Shown piece by piece: positions 45,965-56,373 of a DNA stretch of 64,000 bases (the stretch's first letter is position 1; every line of letters begins with the position of its first letter). The translations under genes were made by a program, and so were the position numbers. The DNA is from Psychromicrobium xiongbiense (lineage in GTDB: Bacteria > Actinomycetota > Actinomycetes > Actinomycetales > Micrococcaceae), in contig NZ_JASSZH010000009.1 in NCBI RefSeq assembly GCF_030271165.1, forward strand, positions 186,001 to 250,000. The letters are read 5' to 3'. Under the pieces are notes generated by a model. That model saw only the letters and a list, made by a program, of their open reading frames with translations. It had not been told where the DNA came from and did no database searches.

Positions 45965-46684
45965 ATGGACAAAACGAGCGGCGTTGGCGTCATCGACAAG
46001 GCGGCCCAGGTTCTTGATGCACTCGAGGCCGGGCCGACCACTCTGGCCCAGCTGGTGGCAGCCACCGGGCTGGCCCGACCCACCGTCCACCGGCTGGCGC
46101 AGGCGCTGAGTCATCACCGGCTGGTCAGCCGGGACATCCACGGCCGCTTCATCCTGGGCAGTCGGCTCGTTGAGCTGGCGTCAGCCGCGGGCGAGGATCG
46201 ACTGATCCAGGCGGCAGGGCCGGTTCTGGTCTCTCTGCGAGACAGCACCGGGGAATCTGCGCAGATCTTCCGGCGTCAGGGCGAGTGGCGCGTGTGCGTC
46301 GCCTCGGCAGAACGCCCGATCGGCCTGCGGGACACCATCCCGGTGGGCACCAAACTGTCCATGAAGGCGGGATCCGCGGCCCAGGTCCTGCTGGCCTGGG
46401 AGGATCACGAACGTCTCGTGGAAGGCCTGCAGGGCGCACGATTCACGCCCACCGTGCTGGCCGGCGTCCGGCGTCGCGGCTGGGGGCAGTCCCTGGGCGA
46501 GCGCGAAATGGGCGTTGCCTCCGTTTCTGCCCCGGTACGCGGCCCGTCCGGTCGGGTGATCGCCGCAGTGTCGATCTCCGGCCCCATCGAACGACTGACC
46601 AGGCAGCCCGGCCGTCTGCACGCCGAAGTGGTCTGCAACGCCGCCCGCACCCTCACCGAGGCGCTGCGCAAGAGCGGCGACTAA
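45965..46684 (+). CDS. IclR family regulator, probably NdgR/LtbR type
   Basis: The 239-residue protein has an N-terminal winged HTH (GVIDKAAQVLDAL, then LAQLVAATGLARPTVHRLAQAL) and the IclR effector domain (SMKAGSAAQVLLAW, SVSAPVRGPSGRVIAAVSISGP). Divergent placement beside leuCD is the hallmark of NdgR/LtbR, which controls branched-chain amino acid genes. Confidence 0.9.
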   Translation: MDKTSGVGVIDKAAQVLDALEAGPTTLAQLVAATGLARPTVHRLAQALSHHRLVSRDIHGRFILGSRLVELASAAGEDRLIQAAGPVLVSLRDSTGESAQIFRRQGEWRVCVASAERPIGLRDTIPVGTKLSMKAGSAAQVLLAWEDHERLVEGLQGARFTPTVLAGVRRRGWGQSLGEREMGVASVSAPVRGPSGRVIAAVSISGPIERLTRQPGRLHAEVVCNAARTLTEALRKSGD

Positions 46685-46713
46685 TCCCCCGGCAACTCCC
46701 CCCTCGCCCTCAC

Positions 46714-46757
46714 TGCACCTCTGCCCAACTGCGTAGCAGCAGTTGGGCAGAGGTGCA
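46714..46757. terminator. Strong bidirectional hairpin
   Basis: Nineteen-base arms (46714-46732 and 46739-46757) pair perfectly around a 6-base loop between convergent genes. No T run is present. Confidence 0.7.
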
Positions 46758-46782
46758 GCCATGGTGTGTGAGCGACCTCAGG

Positions 46783-47430
46783 TCAGCGCACAGGGCGGTA
46801 GGCCACGTGCGTGACCAGTTCATTGGTCTCGGACGCAAGAGGCTCCAACTGCAATGACTCCATCCCGGTGAAAATGCTCTCCCCTGCACCCAGCACGACT
46901 GGTGCAACATGCAGGCGCAAGGTGTCAATGGCGCCCAGGGCCAGATACTGGCGGACGGTCTCTGCACCGCCGGCCACGGAGATGCTGCGGCCGCCAGCTG
47001 CCTCACGCGCCAAAGCCAGCGCAGCCTCGGGCCCGTCCGTCACGAAGTAGAACGTCGTTCCGCCTTCCATCACCAGCGGTTCCCGCGGATAGTGGCTGAG
47101 CACAAAGACCGGACCATGATAGGGCGGGTTATCGCCCCACCAGCCGCGCCATTCCTCGCTGCTGTCCCAGTCTCCCCTCACCGGACCAAACATGTTCCTG
47201 CCCATCACAAAGGCTCCATGATCGGTGATTGCCGTCATCGAACGCTCGTTGGCTTCAGGTTGTTCAAACATCCAGCGGTGCAGTACCTCGGCGGCTCGTT
47301 CACCCATGGGGTTCTCCAACGACTGATGTGGACCGGCCAGATAGCCGTCCAGGGAGACCCCGACGTCGGTGATGACCGAGCCGGGAGCATTCGTATACAG
47401 TGCGTTCGTTGATGGTGTTGAGTCAGACAT
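46783..47430 (-). CDS. Dihydrofolate reductase family protein (RibD C-terminal-like)
   Basis: The 215-residue protein has GVSLDGYLAGP, FVMGRNMFGP, SVAGGAETVRQYL and LRLHVAPVVLGAGES, the pattern of RibD C-terminal-type reductases. The natural substrate is not known; many genomes have several such stand-alone copies. Confidence 0.88.
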   Translation of the reverse strand: MSDSTPSTNALYTNAPGSVITDVGVSLDGYLAGPHQSLENPMGERAAEVLHRWMFEQPEANERSMTAITDHGAFVMGRNMFGPVRGDWDSSEEWRGWWGDNPPYHGPVFVLSHYPREPLVMEGGTTFYFVTDGPEAALALAREAAGGRSISVAGGAETVRQYLALGAIDTLRLHVAPVVLGAGESIFTGMESLQLEPLASETNELVTHVAYRPVR

Positions 47431-47475
47431 ACGCTCAGCCTATTCCTCCTTCCGGCCGTCGCCTATGCTGTGGCG

Positions 47476-48018
47476 ATGAACTGGTTTGCGGTACTTCTGC
47501 GCGGAGTCAATGTCAACGGAATTACGGTCAAGTCAGCGGATCTGAGGGACTGCCTCTCCGCTCTGCCCGTGAGGTCGGTGAAGACCCTGCTGGCCAGCGG
47601 CAACGTGGTTCTTCAGACCCAGCTGAGCGCGGCAGAACTTAAGAAGCAGGTGGAGACTGCCCTGCGCGAGCGCTTCAACTACGACGCCTGGGTAGTGGTG
47701 CTCTCGGGTGCGCGGGTGGCCGAGCTGGTGGCGGCCTGCCCTTTTCCGGCGGATTCGGCGGAACTGCACTGCTATCTCACGCTGTCCTCCGACCCGCATG
47801 CGCTGGAGCAACTGGTGGCTCAGGCCCAGGCGCAGGGTGAATCCACGATGACGCAGCTGGGCCCGGAGGCGGTGGCCTGGACGGTCGCGGTGGGTCAGAC
47901 GCTAGAGGCACCGGCCAGCAAGCTGACGGCCAAAGCGGCGTTCAAGGCAAGCACGACCACGCGCAATCTTCGGACCATGATCAAAATCCGCGATGCCGCC
48001 CCAGCCCAACGGTTGTGA
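47476..48018 (+). CDS. DUF1697 family protein
   Basis: The 180-residue protein starts MNWFAVLLRGVNVNGI and has VKTLLASGNVVLQT and LTAKAAFKASTTTRNLRTM. These match DUF1697, a family of unknown function. The last codons and stop overlap the start of the tandem repeat at 48008-48142. Confidence 0.87.
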   Translation: MNWFAVLLRGVNVNGITVKSADLRDCLSALPVRSVKTLLASGNVVLQTQLSAAELKKQVETALRERFNYDAWVVVLSGARVAELVAACPFPADSAELHCYLTLSSDPHALEQLVAQAQAQGESTMTQLGPEAVAWTVAVGQTLEAPASKLTAKAAFKASTTTRNLRTMIKIRDAAPAQRL

Positions 48019-48024
48019 CGTCCC

Positions 48025-48142
48025 AACGGTTGTGACGCTCCCGTAGTGTCGACTCCGTCGCCACGACGGGACCCTCGCGTCACAACGGTCGTGATGCTCC
48101 CGTAGTGTCGACTCCGTCGCCACGACGGGGCCCTCGCGTCAC
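48025..48142. repeat. Two tandem 59-bp repeat units with a hairpin core
   Basis: Units at 48025-48083 and 48084-48142 are nearly identical and are preceded by a partial copy at 48008-48024. Each contains CCGTCG-CCA-CGACGG, a small perfect hairpin. A 29-bp stretch of the second unit (48105-48133) recurs exactly, inverted, in the tandem repeats near 63058-63177. Confidence 0.85.
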
Positions 48143-48180
48143 AACCTGAGTCGCAGTAGTTGGGAGAGAGGTGTGAGAGG

Positions 48181-48226
48181 GGAAAAGGAAAAGCCTCCTG
48201 ATCTACGTTTCCGTCGATCAGGAGGC
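48181..48226 (-). terminator. Intrinsic terminator of the tRNA pair
   Basis: An 11-bp perfect stem (48193-48203 with 48216-48226) is followed on the minus strand by a T-rich tract. It lies 7 bp after tRNA-Glu. Confidence 0.85.
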
Positions 48227-48232
48227 ACTCGG

Positions 48233-48305
48233 TGACCCCAGCGGGATTCGAACCCGCGTTACCGCCGTGAGAGGGCGGCGTACTAGGCCGCTATACGATG
48301 GGGCC
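48233..48305 (-). tRNA. tRNA-Glu (anticodon CTC)
   Basis: The 73-nt cloverleaf has a 7-bp acceptor stem (GGCCCCA/TGGGGTC), anticodon CTC in the loop CCCTCTCAC, and a T-arm with GGTTCGAATCC. The discriminator is A. CCA is not encoded. Confidence 0.95.
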
Positions 48306-48389
48306 GAGTGTGCTGATTGTCAGTCGCGTTTGCTTTCGCAAAACCAGCTCAATGACAATATCACGTCCAGAATGTCTAGACGAACAGCG

Positions 48390-48461
48390 CTGGGATACCA
48401 GGACTCGAACCTAGAATGACGGTACCAGAAACCGTAGTGTTGCCAATTACACCATATCCCA
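48390..48461 (-). tRNA. tRNA-Gln (anticodon CTG)
   Basis: The 72-nt cloverleaf has acceptor arms TGGGATA and TATCCCA, a U1-A72 pair and G73 discriminator as typical of tRNA-Gln. Anticodon CTG is in ACGGTTTCTGGTACCGT, and the T-loop is GGTTCGAGTCC. It lies 84 bp upstream of tRNA-Glu. Confidence 0.95.
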
Positions 48462-48558
48462 TAGCGAACCCAGGCCGGTGCGGTTTCCCGCGTTCCTGCC
48501 TCAGCGCCGGGATCTAACTTTACCGGAGAACCGGGCATGTTCCAAATGGAAGCGCCGC

Positions 48559-49320
48559 TCAGTCTCCCGGGGTTCCCAAGCCGCCGTCCAGAAGGCGCAG
48601 AATCCCGGTGAGCGAGCTGATGGTGAGCCCCTGCCACGCCCCGGTTTCAGGATTCACCCCCGCCCGGTTGAGCCAGACGGCGGGCAGCCCCGCCGAACTG
48701 GCACCGACGGCATCGATCATCAGATTGTCCCCCACATAGAGCACCTGATCCGCTTCCGGGCCCAGCTGCCGAGCGCCTTCGTGAAAGATCGCTGCCTCCG
48801 GTTTGGGCACACCGACGGTATCCGTGCCGATCAGCACGGAGATCCCGGCCAGGCCAGCGATGTCCAGCTTTCGACGCTGGTAGGCCTCCACGTTGTTACT
48901 GACCGCACCATAGCTGATTCCAGCCTGATCCAGTACCGCCAGGGTGGGTGCGACATCATCGAAAGGGCGCCAGTGCCGCTGCGCAGCGGACTCATAACTG
49001 GCATTCCAGTCCAGAAGGCGATCTTCCGGGAGCTTGCCGCCCACCACGGCGAAGGCCTGGCGGGCCCGGGCCAGGCGCTGCTGAACGAAGTCCAGTTCCC
49101 CCGCCAGAAAGGCGTCGTAATACCCGCCTGGGTCGGTGTGAAAATTCAGCTGGATCTGCTCCCAGCCCTCCTCGGAGAGCGCCGGAAGGTACTCCTCACT
49201 GGCCAGACGGACCGCCAGATTCATCGCCGAGCGCAAATCCACCAGGGTGTCATCGATATCGAAAAGCACACCCCGAATCGACCGCTGCCCTGATGCCACC
49301 ATGGCCGGGCTGGCGCTCAT
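48559..49320 (-). CDS. HAD family hydrolase
   Basis: The 253-residue protein has the HAD motif [10 protein letters not shown], motif II AVSNN, a Lys-containing VPKPEAAIF and motif [14 protein letters not shown]. It is probably a small-molecule phosphatase; substrate unknown. The start overlaps the gltX stop by 4 bp. Confidence 0.9.
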   Translation of the reverse strand: MSASPAMVASGQRSIRGVLFDIDDTLVDLRSAMNLAVRLASEEYLPALSEEGWEQIQLNFHTDPGGYYDAFLAGELDFVQQRLARARQAFAVVGGKLPEDRLLDWNASYESAAQRHWRPFDDVAPTLAVLDQAGISYGAVSNNVEAYQRRKLDIAGLAGISVLIGTDTVGVPKPEAAIFHEGARQLGPEADQVLYVGDNLMIDAVGASSAGLPAVWLNRAGVNPETGAWQGLTISSLTGILRLLDGGLGTPGD

Positions 49321-50864
49321 CGATCCCGGAAAGCCCGCAGCCGGGCCACCGAGGACGCCTTACCCAGAATCACCATGGATTCAAAGAGCGGCGGCGAGAC
49401 GCGTCGGCCGGAAATCGCGGTGCGGACCGGGCCGAACGCCAGTCGGGGCTTGACTCCCAGGCCGTCAACCAGGGCGGTGCGCAGGGCATCCTGCAGCGCC
49501 TCAGCATTCCAGGTATCACCCTCCGGAATCTGCTCCACGGCGGCCAGCGCTGCGTCGAGCACCTCCACCAGGTTCTCCGGCAGGCCTTTGAGCGCATCCT
49601 CTGCCGGAGCGACGTCATCGTCCGCGACGAAAAGGAACCGCAGCATCTCCGGGGCCTCACCCAGCAACTGCACCCGCTCCTGGATCAGCGGAGCTGCTTC
49701 GGTGAGCACTTCGTGCTGCCGCTCGGTCAGCGTCTCCCCCACCAGACCGGCGGTCTGCAGGTAGGGGATCAACCGCTCCCGGAAGACCTCCGGGGGCAGC
49801 AGCCGCACGTGCGTACCGTTGATCGCTTCTGCCTTCTTCAGATCAAAGCGGGCCGGGTTGCCCAGTACATCGTGGACGTCGAAGGCCTGAACCAACTGCT
49901 CCACGGTGAAGATGTCCTCGTCCGCAGAGAGGCTCCACCCCAACAGCGCCAGGTAGTTCAGCAGGCCTTCCTTGATGAAGCCCCAGTCGCGCAGCCGGAA
50001 AAGGCTGGACTCCGGGTCCCGCTTGGAGAGCTTCTTATTGCCCTGGCCCATCACGTAGGGTAAGTGCCCGAAGGCGGGCAGGTACTGCGCGACTCCCACG
50101 GCGTAGAGCGCCCGGTACAGTGCGATCTGGCGCGGTGTGGAAGAGAGCAGGTCCTCGCCGCGGAGCACATGGGTGATCCCCATCAAGGCATCGTCCACCG
50201 GATTGACCAGAGTGTAGAGCGGGGCGCCATTGGGGCGCACGACGGCGAAGTCCGGCACGGTGCCCGCCTTGAAGGTGATCTCGCCACGGACCAGGTCCGT
50301 AAAGGTCAGATCCTCGTCAGGCATCCGCAAGCGAAGCGCGGGCAGACGACCTTCAGCCTTGAACGCGGCAATCTGCTCTTCGCTGAGATCCCGGTCAAAA
50401 CCGTCATACCCCAGCTTGGGATCCCGGCCTGCGGCCCGGTGGCGCGCCTCGATCTCCTCCGGGGTCGAGTAAGACTCGTAGACGAACCCGCCCTCACGCA
50501 AACGGGCAATGACATCCTGATAGATCTCCGAACGCTGCGACTGCCGGTAGGGCTCATGCGGTCCGCCCTGCTCCACGCCCTCATCCCAGTCGATACCCAG
50601 CCAGCGCAGGGCATCCAGAAGCTGCTGATAGCTTTCTTCACTGTCCCGGGCGGCATCGGTGTCCTCGATGCGGAACACCAGTTTGCCGCCCGTGTGCCGG
50701 GCATAGGCCCAGTTGAACAGAGCGGTGCGAATCAGCCCGACGTGAGGGGTGCCGGTCGGCGAGGGGCAGAACCGCACCCGCACCGGGGTATCGGCGTCCA
50801 CCGCCGGAATGGAAATGGGGTGCGGGCGGACGGCAAGGTCGGGAATGTCAGAAGAAGTAGTCAT
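49317..50864 (-). CDS. gltX: Glutamate--tRNA ligase
   Basis: The 515-residue class I synthetase has [18 protein letters not shown] (HIGH-like) and [11 protein letters not shown] (KMSKS-like). It charges tRNA-Glu; a tRNA-Glu gene lies 1 kb downstream. In actinobacteria it normally also mischarges tRNA-Gln for amidation. Confidence 0.97.
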   Translation of the reverse strand: MTTSSDIPDLAVRPHPISIPAVDADTPVRVRFCPSPTGTPHVGLIRTALFNWAYARHTGGKLVFRIEDTDAARDSEESYQQLLDALRWLGIDWDEGVEQGGPHEPYRQSQRSEIYQDVIARLREGGFVYESYSTPEEIEARHRAAGRDPKLGYDGFDRDLSEEQIAAFKAEGRLPALRLRMPDEDLTFTDLVRGEITFKAGTVPDFAVVRPNGAPLYTLVNPVDDALMGITHVLRGEDLLSSTPRQIALYRALYAVGVAQYLPAFGHLPYVMGQGNKKLSKRDPESSLFRLRDWGFIKEGLLNYLALLGWSLSADEDIFTVEQLVQAFDVHDVLGNPARFDLKKAEAINGTHVRLLPPEVFRERLIPYLQTAGLVGETLTERQHEVLTEAAPLIQERVQLLGEAPEMLRFLFVADDDVAPAEDALKGLPENLVEVLDAALAAVEQIPEGDTWNAEALQDALRTALVDGLGVKPRLAFGPVRTAISGRRVSPPLFESMVILGKASSVARLRAFRDR

Positions 50865-50926
50865 GATGCTTTCGGTCTGCGAGGTCTGCGGTGAATCTGG
50901 GAGCCAGAGGCTGAGATGGCGCGGGT

Positions 50927-51697
50927 TTAGCGGCGCACGATCGGGTTGGAGAGCGTGCCGATCCCTTCGATCTGCACCTCGAAGCGGTCACCCTCCTGAA
51001 CCAGCCCCACTCCGGCGGGAGTACCCGTCATGATGACATCGCCGGGCAGCAGGGTGAAGGCCTGGGAGACATAGGAGACCAGCGTCCGGACGCCGAAAAT
51101 CATGTCACTGGTACGCCCGTCCTGGACCACCGTGCCGTTGAGTCTGCCCTGCACCGACAGATCGTCGACGTCGAGCTCGGTCTCGATCCACGGCCCCAGC
51201 GGTGCCGAACCGTCGAATCCCTTGGCCCGCGCCCACTGCCCGTCCGTCCGCTGGGCATCCCGCGCGGTCAGATCGTTGCCGCAGGTGTAGCCGAAGACGA
51301 CCTCCGGAACCCGCTCTTCGGGAACGTCCTTGCAAATCCGCCCGATCACGACGCACAGCTCGGCCTCGTAGGAGACCTCCTCGGAGAACTCCGGCAGGGA
51401 AATGGGATCTCCCGGCCCAATCACCGAAGTGTTCGGCTTGAGGAACATCAAGGGGCTGGTAGGCACCTCGTTGCCCAGCTCACGGGCGTGATCAGCGTAG
51501 TTGCGGCCAATGCCTACGATCTTCGACCGGGGAATGATCGGAGCCAGCAACCGCACGTCCTCCAGGGCGTGCCGCTGCCCGGTGCCCTCTATCCCGTTGA
51601 AGAAGGGGTCACCCTTGATGACCTCCACCGACTCCTGAGCCTGATCGACCACACCGTAAAGGGGGTCGCCGTCCGTGACAAATCGAGCAATACGCAT
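50927..51697 (-). CDS. Fumarylacetoacetate hydrolase family protein
   Basis: The 256-residue protein has [17 protein letters not shown], an Asp/Glu metal site ([20 protein letters not shown]) and [14 protein letters not shown]. It is of the FahA/HpcE superfamily. It is upstream of gltX and downstream of ilvE on the same strand. The exact substrate is unknown. Confidence 0.9.
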   Translation of the reverse strand: MRIARFVTDGDPLYGVVDQAQESVEVIKGDPFFNGIEGTGQRHALEDVRLLAPIIPRSKIVGIGRNYADHARELGNEVPTSPLMFLKPNTSVIGPGDPISLPEFSEEVSYEAELCVVIGRICKDVPEERVPEVVFGYTCGNDLTARDAQRTDGQWARAKGFDGSAPLGPWIETELDVDDLSVQGRLNGTVVQDGRTSDMIFGVRTLVSYVSQAFTLLPGDVIMTGTPAGVGLVQEGDRFEVQIEGIGTLSNPIVRR

Positions 51698-51751
51698 ACG
51701 TCAACTATTCCACGACTTGCCACGGAGGACGGACTCCCCCAGTGCCGACAC

Positions 51752-52852
51752 CTAGGCCAGGCGGTGCAACCATCCGTGACGGTCCTCGACCGTGCCGGTC
51801 TGGATCCCGAGCAGCTCCTCGCGCAGGCTGACCGACACCTCACCGGCGGGCGCCGTCGGGTCACCGATCGACTCCTGCTCGTCCTTGATCTCACCGATCG
51901 GGGTGATCACTGCGGCGGTACCGCAGGCAAAAACCTCAGTGATCTCACCGGAGGCGATGCCCTCACGCCACTCGTCGAGAGTGATTTTCCGCTCAACGAC
52001 GTTCATCCCCCGGTCGCGTCCGAGCTGCAGCACCGAGGAGCGGGTCACGCCCTCCAGGATGCTGCCGGAGAGCTCCGGGGTGACGAGCGTGCCGTCCTTG
52101 AAGACGAAGAAGACGTTCATGCCGCCCAGTTCTTCCACGGCATTGTCATTGGTGGGATCCAGGAAAAGCACCTGCTTGCAACCGTTGGCTTCGGCCTCCA
52201 GCTGCGGCAACAGAGACGCCGCATAATTGCCACCGCATTTGGCGGCACCGGTGCCGCCGCGACCAGCGCGAGCGTAGTTGCGGGAGATCCAGATGGAGAT
52301 CGGCTTGAGTTCCCCGCCGAAATAGTTCCCAGCAGGTGAGGCGATCACCCGGAAGGACACGGCATGCGCTGCACGCACGCCCAGAAAAGCCTCCGTGGCA
52401 ATCATGAAGGGACGCAGGTAGAGGCTCTCGCCGTCCTGGTCGGGCACCCAGCGCTGATCTGCCTGAACCAGGGCCTCCACCGCACCGATGAACGCCGATT
52501 CGGGCAGTTCCGGCAGAGCAAGCCGTTGAGCCGAACGGTTGAGCCGGGCAGCATTGGCCTCCGGGCGGAAGGTCCAGACCGAGCCATCGGCATGCCGATA
52601 CGCCTTGAGTCCTTCGAAGATCTCCTGGCCGTAGTGCAGCACGCTCGCAGCAGGATCCAGCGCAATAGGCCCATAGGGCTCTACGCGAGCGTTCTGCCAA
52701 CCGCCATCCTTCGTCCAGTCAATGACCGCGGTGTAGTCGGTGAAATGATCACCAAAGCCGGGGTTGGCCAGAATCACGGCCAGCTCGGCCTCAGACACGA
52801 GGTTCTGAGACGGGAGCGTGGTGAAGGCGAGCTCTGTGGTCGACTGCGTCAT
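51752..52852 (-). CDS. ilvE: Branched-chain amino acid aminotransferase
   Basis: The 366-residue fold IV enzyme has HYGQEIFEGLKAYRH, the PLP-Lys in AAKCGGNYAAS and EVFACGTAAVITPIGEI. It starts at ATG 52852 after GGAGG; the longer frame upstream is not conserved. Confidence 0.96.
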   Translation of the reverse strand: MTQSTTELAFTTLPSQNLVSEAELAVILANPGFGDHFTDYTAVIDWTKDGGWQNARVEPYGPIALDPAASVLHYGQEIFEGLKAYRHADGSVWTFRPEANAARLNRSAQRLALPELPESAFIGAVEALVQADQRWVPDQDGESLYLRPFMIATEAFLGVRAAHAVSFRVIASPAGNYFGGELKPISIWISRNYARAGRGGTGAAKCGGNYAASLLPQLEAEANGCKQVLFLDPTNDNAVEELGGMNVFFVFKDGTLVTPELSGSILEGVTRSSVLQLGRDRGMNVVERKITLDEWREGIASGEITEVFACGTAAVITPIGEIKDEQESIGDPTAPAGEVSVSLREELLGIQTGTVEDRHGWLHRLA

Positions 52853-53102
52853 GATTCCTCCGGGAACTGCTGGTAATGCTGCCCTGTCACGACTCACAAG
52901 CCCTCGCATCACTGCGCGGCCGGGCTGACGGGCACATGGTGGCTGTACTTGGAACTGTACTCCGAAAGAGGGTGTGGGAGCAGACCTGACAGAGTGCCAC
53001 AGCGGTACGTGTGGCCTGCCAGTGAAGGGACGACCGGGAGGGCCGCCGGATGGGCGCCCCACCCGAAGGGTTGACGGGCAAAGGGAAGAGCAAAGGCTGG
53101 GT

Positions 53103-54158
53103 TCAGCGGGCTTCGCGGAGCCGTTCCACAATGGCGTCACCCACGGCAGCGGTGGCCCGGGGCTCGCCACCGGCGCGAGCGGCGACATCGGCAATCACCG
53201 CAGCCTCGATCTGCTGCGCGAGGTCCTGGTGACCCACGTGGTCCAGCAGCATGGCTGCAGACAGGATGGCCGCCGTCGGATCTGCCTTCTGCTGGCCCGC
53301 AATATCAGGCGCGGAGCCGTGCACCGGCTCAAACATGCTCGGGGCCGTTCCGTCGATGTTCAGATTGCCCGAGGCTGCCAGCCCGATGCCGCCCGTGATC
53401 GCCGCGGCAAGGTCGGTGAGAATGTCACCAAAGAGGTTATCGGTGACGATGACGTCAAAACGCGCGGGATCAGTGACCAGGAAGATGGTGGCAGCGTCGA
53501 CATGCAGGTAGTCCAGCGCGACCTCGGGGTATTCACGGGCCACGGACTCGACGATCCGCTTCCACAGATGCCCGGCATGGACCAGCACATTGTGTTTGTG
53601 CACGTAGGTGAGCTTGCGGCGTCGGCCCTGCGCCCGTTCAAAGGCATCCCGCACCACCCGTTCCACGCCGAAGGCGGTGTTGACGGAGAGCTCATTGGCG
53701 ACTTCCTGATCGGTGCCCCTGCGCAGAGTTCCGCCATTGCCCACATAGGGGCCTTCAGTGCCTTCGCGCACGATGACGAACTCCACTGCACCGGGCTCGG
53801 CCAGCGGACTCGGCACCCCCGGGTAGATCCGGGAGGGACGCAGGTTCACGGCGTGATCCAGGCTGAACCGCAGTTTGAGCAGCAGCTCCCGTTCGATCAG
53901 TCCGGAGGGAATCCGGGTATCCCCCGGCGCAGCGCCCACCGCGCCGAACAGAATCACCTGATGTGCGCGCAGCTGCTCCAGAGTCTCGTCGCTGAGCGTC
54001 TCGCCGGTCTCCAGCCAGTGCTGCGCCCCCAGGCTGTATTCGGTGAGCTGCAGGTCCACACCGGCCGTTGCGGTAACTTCCTGCAGGACCTTGAGAGCCT
54101 CGGCCACCACTTCGCGTCCAATGCCATCCCCGGGAATTACTGCGCAATCGATACTCAT
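53103..54158 (-). CDS. leuB: 3-isopropylmalate dehydrogenase
   Basis: The 351-residue enzyme has [14 protein letters not shown], the substrate Arg region, [17 protein letters not shown] and [12 protein letters not shown]. It oxidises 3-isopropylmalate. The 250-bp gap to ilvE carries a CTGTACT direct repeat, 12 bp apart, at 52943-52961, of unknown meaning. Confidence 0.96.
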   Translation of the reverse strand: MSIDCAVIPGDGIGREVVAEALKVLQEVTATAGVDLQLTEYSLGAQHWLETGETLSDETLEQLRAHQVILFGAVGAAPGDTRIPSGLIERELLLKLRFSLDHAVNLRPSRIYPGVPSPLAEPGAVEFVIVREGTEGPYVGNGGTLRRGTDQEVANELSVNTAFGVERVVRDAFERAQGRRRKLTYVHKHNVLVHAGHLWKRIVESVAREYPEVALDYLHVDAATIFLVTDPARFDVIVTDNLFGDILTDLAAAITGGIGLAASGNLNIDGTAPSMFEPVHGSAPDIAGQQKADPTAAILSAAMLLDHVGHQDLAQQIEAAVIADVAARAGGEPRATAAVGDAIVERLREAR

Positions 54159-54309
54159 GGATTAAAAGCCTAGATGGACCATCCACATATTGGGCAAGCT
54201 GTCTCAAAAAATGAGACGGCCGCAGAACTGGTCCTTCAGCCGGGACCTCACCCCAGAGATCAGACCTGAGCAGGATGCGGCGAGGATGAGGGGCCGTAAA
54301 GTTGAACAA

Positions 54310-55512
54310 ATGGTCATGCATCGCCTCTACGAATGGTTCCGGACGCACCGGTTCCTGGTGGACAGCGCCGGTGCCATCCTCCTGTGGCTCCTGCTGGGCC
54401 TGAGCAGCGGCGTGACCAGCGGCCTGGACCACCTCCTGATAGCCAGCCTGCTGATTCTGCCGCTGGCCCTGCGCCGGATTCGGCCGGTCCTGGCGGGCAG
54501 CGTGATCGCCATCGCCGCCATCGCTCAATGGGCGCTAGGCATCACCCCGGTGCCAGCGGATGCAGCGGTGATTCTGACGGTCTACGCGCTGGCCGCCTAT
54601 GCACCACGTTGGGCCAGCCTCTCCGGCCTCGGGCTCGCCCTGATCGGCGCGGTCATGGCGGTGAGCCGCTATTACTTCCAGCCCGGCGGCATCCTGAGCA
54701 GCCTGACCTTCAGCAAGCTCTCCTACGCCGCCGTCGTGCTGATCATGCTCTGCTTTCTGGTGCTTTTCGTCTGGACTCTGGGCGATCTGGTGCGCACCCG
54801 GCGGTTGCGGGAGCAGGCACTCGAAGACCGTGCCCGGCGACTCGAAATCGAACAGCTTCAGGAACGCGCTCTGGCGGCCAACGATGAACGGGCCCATATC
54901 GCGCGCGAAATGCATGACATTGTGGCGCACTCACTCTCGGTCATCATCACTCAGGCAGACGGTGCCCGGTATGCCGCCGCCCAGGATCCCTCGCTTGCCC
55001 CGGAGGCTCTGGTAACCATTGCGGAAACCGGACGATCCTCGCTGCGGGAGATGCGCCGCCTGCTAGGTGTCTTGCGCGGTGGCGAGGAAGCCTCCACCCG
55101 GCCGCTGCCCAGCCTTGCCGACCTGCCGGAACTCTATCTCAGCTTCCGCTCCGCCGGGATGGATCTGGAAGCCCCGGAAACGACCGAAGGGCGGGGCGCC
55201 CACCGGACGTTGCCTGCGGGAGCCGAACTCACGGCCTATCGCGTGGTCCAGGAAGGGCTGACCAATGTGCTCAAACATGGCGGACCCAAGGCGCACAGCA
55301 CCGTGCAGTTGAGCTGGCAGCCGCGGGGGCTGAGCATCGTGATCGCCGATGACGGCCGGGGCGCCGCCGCGGACCCGCCCGCCCCCGGCGGTGGCAATGG
55401 GCTGCGCGGCATGAGCGAACGCGTCCACCTTTACGATGGGATGCTGGAGGCCGGCCCCCGGCCCGGGGGCGGATTCCAGATCACGGCACTGATCCCCTAC
55501 ACGGAGGCCTGA
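54310..55512 (+). CDS. NarL-type sensor histidine kinase
   Basis: The 400-residue kinase has about four to six membrane helices (20-158), then a HisKA_3 dimerisation domain with phosphoacceptor His202 (AREMHDIVAHSLS) and a HATPase domain (VIADDGRG, GGGNGLRGMSERV). It is two bases before its response regulator. Confidence 0.92.
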   Translation: MVMHRLYEWFRTHRFLVDSAGAILLWLLLGLSSGVTSGLDHLLIASLLILPLALRRIRPVLAGSVIAIAAIAQWALGITPVPADAAVILTVYALAAYAPRWASLSGLGLALIGAVMAVSRYYFQPGGILSSLTFSKLSYAAVVLIMLCFLVLFVWTLGDLVRTRRLREQALEDRARRLEIEQLQERALAANDERAHIAREMHDIVAHSLSVIITQADGARYAAAQDPSLAPEALVTIAETGRSSLREMRRLLGVLRGGEEASTRPLPSLADLPELYLSFRSAGMDLEAPETTEGRGAHRTLPAGAELTAYRVVQEGLTNVLKHGGPKAHSTVQLSWQPRGLSIVIADDGRGAAADPPAPGGGNGLRGMSERVHLYDGMLEAGPRPGGGFQITALIPYTEA

Positions 55513-55514
55513 GC

Positions 55515-56261
55515 ATGAACAATCACCCGACGATCGAGGCTGCGCAGAAGGAGACTCCGGACCAGGGAACCATCACCGTTGCCCTGGTCGATGACCAGCA
55601 TCTGGTCCGCTCCGGCTTCACCATGCTGATCAATTCCCAACCGGATCTGGAGGTCGTGGTGCAGGCCGGGGACGGCCACGCCGCGCTGGCCCAACTGAGC
55701 GCCACGGTGGCCGATGTGGTGCTGATGGACATTCGGATGCCGGGGATGGATGGCCTGGAAGCCACCCGGCGGCTGATGGAACGGGTGCGGGCAGCCGCGC
55801 CGGGATCGCGACTCTCCCAGCTGAAAATCGTGGTCCTCACCACCTTTGATCTGGATGAATACGCCCTGTCTGCCATCCAGGCCGGAGCCAGCGGTTTTCT
55901 GCTCAAGGATGCGCCACCCGAGGAGCTGCTGGAGGCGATCCGGACCGTCTACCGGGGGGACGCCGTCATAGCCCCCTCCACGACCCGGCGACTGCTGGAC
56001 CACGTAGCTCCCCTGTTGAGCGCGCCCAGTCCGGGCCGCGATGAACACCACACGGCCGTCCAGAGCCTCACGGCACGCGAACACGAGGTGTTCCTGCTGA
56101 TCGCCCAGGGACTGTCCAACCCGGAGATCGCCGGCACACTCTTTCTCTCCGAAGCCACCGTGAAAACCCACGTTGGGCACATTCTGAGCAAACTCAGCGC
56201 CCGGGACCGGGTGCAGATCGTCGTCATCGCGTACGAGACCGGCGCGGTGACGCCCACCTGA
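55515..56261 (+). CDS. NarL/LuxR-type response regulator
   Basis: The 248-residue protein has receiver acidic residues Asp26-Asp27 and phosphoacceptor Asp72 (VLMDIRMPG). A C-terminal LuxR HTH follows (LTAREHEVFLLIAQGLSNPEIA, then LFLSEATVKTHVGHIL). It likely controls the ABC exporter that follows 112 bp downstream. Confidence 0.94.
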   Translation: MNNHPTIEAAQKETPDQGTITVALVDDQHLVRSGFTMLINSQPDLEVVVQAGDGHAALAQLSATVADVVLMDIRMPGMDGLEATRRLMERVRAAAPGSRLSQLKIVVLTTFDLDEYALSAIQAGASGFLLKDAPPEELLEAIRTVYRGDAVIAPSTTRRLLDHVAPLLSAPSPGRDEHHTAVQSLTAREHEVFLLIAQGLSNPEIAGTLFLSEATVKTHVGHILSKLSARDRVQIVVIAYETGAVTPT

Positions 56262-56373
56262 GTGTTGTGCTGAACCGGCCTCATACCCTGGTCTGAGCCC
56301 GACCCTGCAGAGCCCCGTCGGTTTCCACCCCTGGCCCGATCCATCGATGCTGCGGGATTTTTAGGCTGGAACC

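Noticed and set aside
48025..48142. Direct repeats considered as a CRISPR array
   Set aside because: Only two near-identical 59-bp units with no variable spacers, and no cas genes nearby.
48948..50063. Plus-strand open frame of 371 codons
   Set aside because: Antisense to the HAD gene and gltX.
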